From positions 1-48,516 of the forward strand of contig JAUZRK010000011.1 in assembly GCA_030950485.1 (NCBI GenBank): a stretch of 48,516 nucleotides of DNA, read 5' to 3'. The position numbers and the translations under genes were made by a program. Below the pieces are notes generated by a model. The model worked only from the letters and a program-made list of their open reading frames with translations. It did not search any database and was not told the origin of the DNA. Below, one piece after another: positions 37,799-46,015 of this stretch. The stretch's first letter is position 1. Each line of letters opens with the position of its first letter. The DNA comes from Candidatus Dojkabacteria bacterium. GTDB lineage: Bacteria; Patescibacteriota; Dojkabacteria; J137.

Positions 37799-38740
37799 CT
37801 ACGGTTTATAAGTATCAATAATTCTCTTAAACCAGCTTTTTTTCTTCATTTCATTATTATCATCTTCACCTTTCTTTTTATCCTCATTACTTTCTCCTAA
37901 ATTAGATAACTCCTTTATCTTTTCTATTAGATATATTAATTCTCCAGTATTGATCTTCATAATTACAAACTGCTTCTCATCTAAACGCACTATTTCTTTA
38001 AGTTCCTCTCTAAATTCTTCAAGTAAATTATAATCAAATTTAAATGGCTTACCTTTTTCATCTCTTATTCCAATGTAATTAGAGTAGGGTAGGAAGGAAT
38101 CCTCATTGACATCCCATATAACTAGACCTTCTATCTCTCCAGTTTCTATATGTTTAAAGCGCTGGATATTAGATACTGAAATACCTTTGTTCTCAATATT
38201 TTGGATATCTCTCATACGGTTTATAAAAAAATCATACTGAGTTGATAAATCATTAGAGAGCTTATTAATATGCTTAAACATTTTCTCTCCGTAATAAAAT
38301 GTTCTTTTATATCCATCTGATTGACTCATTCCACCATCCTCTCTGCTTGTTACCTTTATCGTATTAAAATACGCATGTTCCTTTCTTTCTATCCATTTAA
38401 TATTGAAATGATTATCAAAATTTTCGAGACTTACGGTTAATCCTTCTTCACTTTCGATTTCAGCGTTCGTAAGTCTTGCAACATTTTTTATAAGCGTAAA
38501 CGCAACCTGGTAGTCTTCTGGAGACGAAAATATCAGTATTCTTACATTATAGATCCCCTTTTCATAAGTAAACAAAACCGCTCTTGTAGAAACACCTTCT
38601 ATGTAACAAGCCTCGCTAATTGGCATTTGTAAATCACCTATCTGAAATTGTTCATGCTTTAAGTTCTCAATAGATATTCCTTCAATTATCTTTTCCAAAG
38701 GTAGTTCAGTTTTTGATTGTACTGAGAAAGAGTAGCTCAT
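37799..38740 (-). CDS. hypothetical protein (313 aa)
   Basis: Intact ORF with charged C-terminal tail. Confidence 0.55.
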   Translation of the reverse strand: MSYSFSVQSKTELPLEKIIEGISIENLKHEQFQIGDLQMPISEACYIEGVSTRAVLFTYEKGIYNVRILIFSSPEDYQVAFTLIKNVARLTNAEIESEEGLTVSLENFDNHFNIKWIERKEHAYFNTIKVTSREDGGMSQSDGYKRTFYYGEKMFKHINKLSNDLSTQYDFFINRMRDIQNIENKGISVSNIQRFKHIETGEIEGLVIWDVNEDSFLPYSNYIGIRDEKGKPFKFDYNLLEEFREELKEIVRLDEKQFVIMKINTGELIYLIEKIKELSNLGESNEDKKKGEDDNNEMKKKSWFKRIIDTYKP

Positions 38741-38829
38741 ATAAATCTTTAAAAAATTGTTTAGTTGATATTAATAATAGCTTTATCCATATAAACTGTA
38801 TATCTTTATATCACTTAATTTGATTCGAG

Positions 38830-38852
38830 ACATTGTATTATGGCGCAAATTT
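38830..38852 (-). promoter_or_regulatory. conserved upstream motif copy B
   Basis: acattgtattatggcgcaaattt. Confidence 0.6.
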
Positions 38853-38895
38853 GGGGGATTTTATAGATTTGTCTTACCGGTAACTTTGTATTAGT

Positions 38896-39399
38896 CTAAA
38901 AAGAATTAATCTCGAAAGTATGTTGAGTTCTTTGTCCAACTCTAATTGTTATCTTTTTTGGTAATTTATACATGAATCTATCTGGATGAGACTGTATTGT
39001 CTCAAGTGATGCGTACATTTTACTTTCAAATTCTGGAATATTTTCTGGCCTAAAAAAGAAATTATTTTGCTCACCTAGTAAAAAATCAAAAAATATTATT
39101 AAATTTTGGTTCGATTGAGAGATATATTTAATAAGGTTTGATGCATGCTCTTTTGGCAACTTGATTTGTACTAATTCACACTCAGCATTACGACTTGGAT
39201 TGACATCTTTACGATATAAATAGCTATTTCTTACATCAGTAAGACTTTCATCACCTTGAAATAATGAAAATGTTAGTTTAACCAATCCTCTATAGTTATA
39301 TTCTTCAGCGTACGGGTCTTCAAGAATTACTGTGAATGATTCTTGGTCGAAATTATTATCAATTTTATACCCTCTAAGAGTTTGTACTCTTTTTGTCAT
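38896..39399 (-). CDS. hypothetical protein
   Basis: Intact 167-aa ORF. Confidence 0.5.
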   Translation of the reverse strand: MTKRVQTLRGYKIDNNFDQESFTVILEDPYAEEYNYRGLVKLTFSLFQGDESLTDVRNSYLYRKDVNPSRNAECELVQIKLPKEHASNLIKYISQSNQNLIIFFDFLLGEQNNFFFRPENIPEFESKMYASLETIQSHPDRFMYKLPKKITIRVGQRTQHTFEINSF

Positions 39400-39414
39400 T
39401 CTAAAAACATCTTC

Positions 39415-40788
39415 TTATTCACGTATTAAACCTACCTGATTCCAGTCCATTACACCACCACGACCATCCCATTTATATTCGTCTATCCAACTCTTTGGGT
39501 TATTTTTAAGCAATACAGGCTTTCCATAAATAATAACTTCATTAATGACTCCAGCTACTTCTTCTAAGCTCATTGTTGTAGAAACCTCACCACTGCTTGA
39601 TTGCGCGGCTAGGTCCTCTACTAAGTTGACAACCGGAATCAAATTTCTATGTATTTCCTCTCGTTTTTCTTGATCGACAAAAGTTTCAAATCCTTTATCT
39701 CCATGTCTTAGTTGTTGTGAACTAGGACCCTCTGCTAAGTTAATCGTATATCTTGGAATCTCATCTACAGGTAATTCTAGTCTTTCAAAAATAGCTTGAA
39801 TTTGATGAGGGTGTGTTTTTAATAATTCAACTAGGTCCGAAGCACCTTGTTCCTGTAGTGTCAATTTATAAAATATACCGCCATACTGTATAAACATAGA
39901 TGCTGTTTGTTCGTCTGGTTTATATACTATTCTGGCGTTGTAGTATTCGCGATGACTAAATCCAACTGGTGTAAATCGATTAGCACGGTTGTAGAGTTCT
40001 CCGAATATATAGCTATGTATAATATTTGCATCTTCTTCTCTAGATGTCATTTGTTCAGAAGTAGATCTATCTATTCTAGCGCTTTTGTAATGTTGTCGAT
40101 CTGCGTATTCACATTGAATAATCCCATCGTATATATCATCAATGGATGTATGTGAATTTTTTGGTTCCTCAAATACTTCACTTATAATTTCTGCTGGTGG
40201 TGAAAAAGTTGAATCGTCTTCTATAAACAAACTAGTATCATTGCCTAGATCTTCTACATTTACTGAACATTCTAAGATTTCATATTGCATATCATCTCTT
40301 GTTTTTGGAACTGAAGTGCTTAGGAAATATAACATTTTTGTTCTGCTTACTTTATCGTTAGGCAACTTTAAATGTTCTAAAACATTATCTATCATAGATG
40401 GATCCTTCTTGAGAATATCTACTACATTAACTGCATTATTATCAGGTAAAGTAATTTTATAGAATCCATAAGAAGAAGAAATAATAATAGACGATTGATT
40501 TGAGTTGGTATTATTTCGAACTAATCTCAGATTATACTGGCTACTGTCACTACCAGGAACGCTTCCGCCAAATTTCCCATATATTTCTAATAGTAGATCT
40601 AATCGAGCAATATTATTTTCATGGGCAGTATTATAATTCCTAACTCCATTTTCTTTATCACTGCTCAATCCACCATAAGTCTCTCCTACTTTATTTACAG
40701 CGTAAATACATTCTGAATAATCTTCAAGATTTTCTGTTAACAGCTCATAATCCTCTTTTTCCGATTTTATATCTTCAAAATCTACCAT
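39415..40788 (-). CDS. hypothetical protein with internal duplication
   Basis: Two similar ~100-aa modules (…FYKITLPDNNAVNVVDILKKDPSMIDNVLEHLKLPNDKV… and …FYKLTLQEQGASDLVELLKTHPHQIQAIFERLELPVDEI…). Confidence 0.6.
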   Translation of the reverse strand: MVDFEDIKSEKEDYELLTENLEDYSECIYAVNKVGETYGGLSSDKENGVRNYNTAHENNIARLDLLLEIYGKFGGSVPGSDSSQYNLRLVRNNTNSNQSSIIISSSYGFYKITLPDNNAVNVVDILKKDPSMIDNVLEHLKLPNDKVSRTKMLYFLSTSVPKTRDDMQYEILECSVNVEDLGNDTSLFIEDDSTFSPPAEIISEVFEEPKNSHTSIDDIYDGIIQCEYADRQHYKSARIDRSTSEQMTSREEDANIIHSYIFGELYNRANRFTPVGFSHREYYNARIVYKPDEQTASMFIQYGGIFYKLTLQEQGASDLVELLKTHPHQIQAIFERLELPVDEIPRYTINLAEGPSSQQLRHGDKGFETFVDQEKREEIHRNLIPVVNLVEDLAAQSSSGEVSTTMSLEEVAGVINEVIIYGKPVLLKNNPKSWIDEYKWDGRGGVMDWNQVGLIRE

Positions 40789-41073
40789 TGGAAATTGATA
40801 TACTCTATGTACTCATTATATCATTGCAAGGCTTTTAATGCTAACTAACTGGAGATCTGAGCAGGAGTGGCTTGAGACTAAAAGGGGTTTGCGTACCCTA
40901 GAGATATTCCTATGAATATAAATGTGTAGAGAGTGTAAGAAAAGTCATTGATTCTCAATATTATAATGTAAGAGATTAAGGCACCTATTAAATATGATAC
41001 TGCTAGGTAGATTAAATATTTAATATGTATTTGCTTTATTTTACTGCTTGTTAACTTTATTTATTCTTACTTT

Positions 41074-42339
41074 CTATAGAACAATTAAGTTTCTAATTAT
41101 TGATAGGATATCTCCATTATACTGATCTTTATATTTCATAAAGCTATCGAGCTTTATTGCATTCCCATTAGAGGTATTAGAATGAATTGATATAATAGAC
41201 ATATAGTTTCTTAAGAAAGTATTATCAAAGTATATACATATAACTTGATTATCTCCTAAGTCTACAAATTTGTAATCATACCGTTCTGGAGTCCTTGGTC
41301 CTGGCTCTCCATTTATAAAATTAAGTCCACTCTGAACGTATGATATACAAGTCTCCTCTGAGTAAATTGGTTTACTGCTCGAAATTTCAATTATGGGCTC
41401 ATACATTATATCCCCAGTCCTTCTTATTAATACTAATGACGAGTCATTATAAATATACTCGGGATCTGAAATAGTGCTCCAATCACTTGGATATTTAACA
41501 GAGGCTTTTCCAATGTTAATAATACTATCTAGAGGTAATGTAGACTTATAATTATTTAATTGCTCCCAGTAATCCATTTTCCCTTCTTTATCCATTCTAA
41601 AATCAAATTTACTTTCCTCTCTAACATACATATCTTCTATAACGGGATAAATATTTTCATACGCTTCACGTCTAGCATCATAGCTTTCTATTTCCTCATT
41701 TCTCACAGCATGAAAAGCAACGTTCTCATAACTAAAAGCTCCTTCCCAAAGACCACCTAGTTTACTCCTTAAAATTATAATATCTTTATTTATATCACCG
41801 GCTACGTAAAAATGAGTAGACCCACCAAGTTTATTATTAATAAATCTATAGATTGGTATAGAATTTTCGTTTTCTTCACTATATACACAGAACGCAACAG
41901 TTTCGTATGTAAATGCATTAGCCCAAAGACCATTTGGGGCTGACCTTTGAATGATCGTATCTCTATTTTCAGTACCTATTACATAAAAGTGAACTGAGTC
42001 ATATTCATTATTCCTAAATCTATAAACCTCTACTGTGCCCACAGGACATTTTTCGTCTTTGTATTCAAATGCATTAAGCGCTATAGTCTCGTAAGTAAAC
42101 GCTCCTTCCCACTTGCCTTCTATCTTAGAATTATTTACAACTATATCTCTATTAGTGTCACCTAAAACATAGAAATGAGTAGAATCAATTTTATTATTTC
42201 TGAACCTATAAACTGGTAAGGATTGACTTCCCTCATTTGTTGGGACAGTTACTTGTGCTTCTATACGATTAATAAGAGGCTGAGTATTAATTAGTAATAT
42301 TGAGAAAAGTACGAAGTAAAAAGTTATCAGTTTTTTCAT
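41074..42339 (-). CDS. secreted protein with three DUF5648-like repeats
   Basis: Signal peptide; VYRFRNN..STHFYVLG..NRDIVV..S..GKWEGAFTYETIALNAF repeated three times. Confidence 0.75.
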   Translation of the reverse strand: MKKLITFYFVLFSILLINTQPLINRIEAQVTVPTNEGSQSLPVYRFRNNKIDSTHFYVLGDTNRDIVVNNSKIEGKWEGAFTYETIALNAFEYKDEKCPVGTVEVYRFRNNEYDSVHFYVIGTENRDTIIQRSAPNGLWANAFTYETVAFCVYSEENENSIPIYRFINNKLGGSTHFYVAGDINKDIIILRSKLGGLWEGAFSYENVAFHAVRNEEIESYDARREAYENIYPVIEDMYVREESKFDFRMDKEGKMDYWEQLNNYKSTLPLDSIINIGKASVKYPSDWSTISDPEYIYNDSSLVLIRRTGDIMYEPIIEISSSKPIYSEETCISYVQSGLNFINGEPGPRTPERYDYKFVDLGDNQVICIYFDNTFLRNYMSIISIHSNTSNGNAIKLDSFMKYKDQYNGDILSIIRNLIVL

Positions 42340-42354
42340 TTTATAATCTAATAT

Positions 42355-42567
42355 TTAAGATAGATAAAGGTAGATGCCTATAACTGCCATAATAGCTAGT
42401 ACCCTATAGACCCAGTAAAAAATACTACTTTTTTCTCCAAACTTATTATCAAAACATTCTTTGGTCTTTTTCTTCTCAAAATTATCCCATTTCATTGCAT
42501 ATTTAATAGCGAAGTAAGTTATGAACGGGAAAAGTAGAAGTATTAAAATTGGTATTGCTTCACTCAT
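42355..42567 (-). CDS. small two-TM protein, paralog array member 1
   Basis: TM-...CFDNKFGEKSSIFYWVYRV...-TM. Confidence 0.55.
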   Translation of the reverse strand: MSEAIPILILLLFPFITYFAIKYAMKWDNFEKKKTKECFDNKFGEKSSIFYWVYRVLAIMAVIGIYLYLS

Positions 42568-42580
42568 ATATGATTAGATA

Positions 42581-42802
42581 CTAATTAAAATAATATGTAA
42601 TGGCAAATACGATTAAATAATAAAAAACTAGTTGAGCTATTCTAAACAAATAGAACTTCCACTTAGGCTGCTTTCCAAAAAGCTTTTCAAATGATTCTTT
42701 ACTTTTTCGGCTCTCTTCCTCTCCTATTCGTTTTATCTTATTCCAAGATAATGAAACCCACAATATAAAAATAGAGAGAAATAAAACGATAGAAAACAAC
42801 AT
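42581..42802 (-). CDS. small two-TM protein, paralog array member 2
   Basis: TM-...SFEKLFGKQPKWKFYLFRI...-TM. Confidence 0.55.
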   Translation of the reverse strand: MLFSIVLFLSIFILWVSLSWNKIKRIGEEESRKSKESFEKLFGKQPKWKFYLFRIAQLVFYYLIVFAITYYFN

Positions 42803-42811
42803 ATTAGTTAC

Positions 42812-43051
42812 TTATTTAAATGTTTCATATATAAAAATAAGTGCAGACCCAAAAGCGATATATCCTATATACATTATTACTCTCATAATAAAGAACTTCT
42901 TTTTTGACTTCTCTTCACCAAATAGGCTGAAGTATAGCTCTTCGGCCCAAACCTTATCCACATCTAAGAATCTTTTAAGCTTTCTGTAGAGTAAAACTCT
43001 AAGAATAATTAAAAATGTTACAAGTGCTAATATATTTTCTCCTAAGCTCAT
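42812..43051 (-). CDS. small two-TM protein, paralog array member 3
   Basis: TM-...LYFSLFGEEKSKKKFFIMRV...-TM. Confidence 0.55.
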   Translation of the reverse strand: MSLGENILALVTFLIILRVLLYRKLKRFLDVDKVWAEELYFSLFGEEKSKKKFFIMRVIMYIGYIAFGSALIFIYETFK

Positions 43052-43103
43052 ACTGGTGCTGTAAAGTATTAATAGTAATTTATACCAAATCAGCTATAAA
43101 ATA

Positions 43104-43126
43104 ACATTGTATTACAGCGCAAATTA
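43104..43126 (-). promoter_or_regulatory. conserved upstream motif copy C
   Basis: acattgtattacagcgcaaatta. Confidence 0.6.
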
Positions 43127-43154
43127 TTGTTTTTCTTCAGTAGAAAATACTAAA

Positions 43155-43643
43155 CTATTTGTGTTGACTAGAATCTGCATGTGGATAGTGATAAAAACTC
43201 AATCCATAAGTAATAACTGATGTTATTACTATGTTAAGTAGTAAAGACACGTAATACATATTCCCTTTAAATATCTCATCAATTGGCTCAACTCCAGTAA
43301 AATAGTCTGGTTTATATTGCTTTAGGGCAATCATTAGATCTATATATCCAAAGTTTAGACTTTGAGTATCTGCAATCAAATATATTAGATGAGAACCTAT
43401 TACTAGTAAAACTACTGATGCAATAATAGAAAGCAATAGTATTCTTGATTCATGTAGATCAAGCTTCTTGATAACGACTGAATTCGAATATCCTAGTGTT
43501 ATACCGACTAGCATATATGTGTAAAATAAATAGGTTAAGGCGTTAATCCTAAAGATAACAAAGTAAGATATACCTGCAGCTAACAGAGATACTAGCAATA
43601 GGTATATTAAAAATTTTATGTGTCGTTGTTTAATTTTGCTCAT
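43155..43643 (-). CDS. hypothetical multi-TM protein
   Basis: Intact hydrophobic ORF. Confidence 0.5.
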   Translation of the reverse strand: MSKIKQRHIKFLIYLLLVSLLAAGISYFVIFRINALTYLFYTYMLVGITLGYSNSVVIKKLDLHESRILLLSIIASVVLLVIGSHLIYLIADTQSLNFGYIDLMIALKQYKPDYFTGVEPIDEIFKGNMYYVSLLLNIVITSVITYGLSFYHYPHADSSQHK

Positions 43644-43660
43644 GATTGTACATGCTACTC

Positions 43661-44400
43661 TCAGATAGCTGAATCAGTGCTCAAATCTATAACTATATCT
43701 TTATCTAGTTCACTAAAGTTCATAATGATTTTATTAGCTTCTTTATCATAGTAGTAATAGAAGTCTTTATTAGTTAAATTTGATGTAAATTGATCTATTG
43801 AAATAGATTTACCTAATGTAAAATCAGAACTATAGACATCAATTGAATTAGCATCTATGAGAATTAACATATCGCCTATCTCCTCGATCTCGATATTTGT
43901 ATACCCATTACTATTAATTTCCTTCAATAGTTCAAAATCGCCCAACTCAAGTCTTCACTATTACGATTTTGAGTAATCCAAATAGAGTTATAAGGGAACC
44001 AAACGACTAGACGGTCATTAATAATCTTAAATATAATATTATTTGAAAATGGTAAGGGGTTATTAGAATGATTTTTTTCTACTATTTCTTGAGGGTATGA
44101 AAATAGCCTTTGAATTTCAAATTTATCTTCTGCAAGAACACTTAATTTATTTTCGTCAGAAATAAAAATATTCTTGCCTACTTTTTCAATAAATGGGTAT
44201 GGACTCAATTTGATAGTATCTTCCACCTCTCTTTTGTTCAATTTGATTCATTGGGCAGTGGGAGTATTACTATAAGAATTAAAAGAATATACTATGAAAC
44301 TATTATCATGCTGACTTAAAATTTTAGATTGAGCCTCCTCGATTATTTCTTCTAATTGTTTAGTAAAATCAGTTTCAGCGCTTATATAGAAAACCTCCAT
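43661..44400 (-). pseudogene. hypothetical protein interrupted by in-frame TGA (44248-44250) and a frameshift near 43935-43945
   Basis: MEVFYISAETDFTKQLEEIIEEAQ...TPTAQ*IKLNKREVEDT... same frame; then GDFELLKEINSNGY in a second frame. Confidence 0.5.
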
Positions 44401-44418
44401 AGAGTCTATCTCTAATAG

Positions 44419-44835
44419 CTACTTAATAAGATCTTTACAGTTACCAGTATCAATATAATATTCCTTACAATCAAAGTAACTAATATATGTGCCTAGTTGG
44501 ATGCCTTCTGTACTAGATATTAAGAGATAAGGATACTCATCTTCCAGCCCTCCAAAATTAAATTTAATAATCTCAAGAATTTCTTTTTCCTCTGTTTTAG
44601 AAATCCGAATATAGTTTCTTTCAAAAGACCCGCCAGCCCAGGCCTGATTTAAATACTCTATATCTCCTTCTTCTTTTGAAGTAAGCGGCAACTTGGGCTC
44701 GATACCATCTAAAGCAATCTCTATTCCATCCTTAAAAAGTGTCTTTTCCTTATACTGTATATAAGTTAGAACAGATAGCGCTAACAAAACACAAACGCCT
44801 ATGACTATTAATAACACTATTTTAATTTTTATCAT
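44419..44835 (-). CDS. hypothetical membrane-anchored protein
   Basis: N-terminal TM; ORF. Confidence 0.45.
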   Translation of the reverse strand: MIKIKIVLLIVIGVCVLLALSVLTYIQYKEKTLFKDGIEIALDGIEPKLPLTSKEEGDIEYLNQAWAGGSFERNYIRISKTEEKEILEIIKFNFGGLEDEYPYLLISSTEGIQLGTYISYFDCKEYYIDTGNCKDLIK

Positions 44836-45094
44836 ATAAAGCTAATCCTATAATATTATTCCTTGCATCATTCTTAGGACGTACAATGTGATTGAAAAAT
44901 AAGCCAGCTTTAATTAATCTTATATCATAGTATGATCCTCTAATATCATTAATTCCTAACATAGAATTTATCTGGTCATTATCTGTAGTATTGCTTATAC
45001 ATATTAAAACTATTATCTTGAAGTGGGTATACCCTTTACGAGCCTATTTTATTATAGTTTTTTTCTCCTCTATGCTAGTCTAGGCTCTATAGTT

Positions 45095-46011
45095 TTATAT
45101 ATCTTCTAGTTCTAGTACTGTAACAATTTCGCTAGTATTTGTATCAAACATTTGGAACTCCAGGCTTTTCTCACCTTTATTATATTTAGGCTCTAAGAAA
45201 GCAGTAGGTACACTATATGTATCTTTTAGGTTACCATCAGCAGCACTATAGATTGCAATTTCTCCCTCATATTTCCAAATTCCTTCTTGGTCTAAGTCAG
45301 TTGTTCTAATAACTATTATTGAGTTACCACTAGGTGATAAAAAAGTATATCCAAATGGTAAATTATTATAGGAATTATTTATAGAGTTTTCTTTCAGTGA
45401 AATTAAATACCAGGTATAAGTATCAGTGTAATTTCCAATTAGCATTAAATTCCCATCGTAATAGTCAAAACCTCCAAAGTATTTTTTACCATTTGGTAAT
45501 GATTCACTGAAATCATATGGTGATCCATTTAGTGAAAATTTATTATCTTCAATATTATAGTACATTAAATTTTGAATATCTTGGGAGTATGCCTTACCAA
45601 AGTCTATCGTAGGGGGTATCTCATAATCATTTCTTGATACTCCTGATTCAAGATGATCTATATACTCATCACTATCTTTGTCATACAAAACTTCTTCAAG
45701 CTTATTATCGCTAATTATTATTTCGTTTAGGTATTCAATACCCAGTTTTTCATAATTCCAGAAGATACCATTGAATTTAGCTTTTACAATCCTAGGACTA
45801 TATGCACCCGAGTAAGACGAAAAATCATCTTTGATTGAAACTATGTAAGTTTTTTCTCTAATGCTACTTTCAACTAGTTCAATATTATTAACCTCTAAGG
45901 TGGGAAATTAATACTTTGTACTAAATAGCTTACTGATAAGTAAGAAATAATCCATAAACTTAATAAAAATATTACAAATATTTTCAAGAGTAATTTACTA
46001 TTTATTTTCAT
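45095..46011 (-). pseudogene. TM-anchored hypothetical protein with frameshift near 45895-45900
   Basis: MKINSKLLLKIFVIFLLSLWIISYLSVSYLVQSINFPP* then LEVNNIELVESSIREKTYIVSIKDDFSS... in the adjacent frame. Confidence 0.55.
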
Positions 46012-46015
46012 ATAA

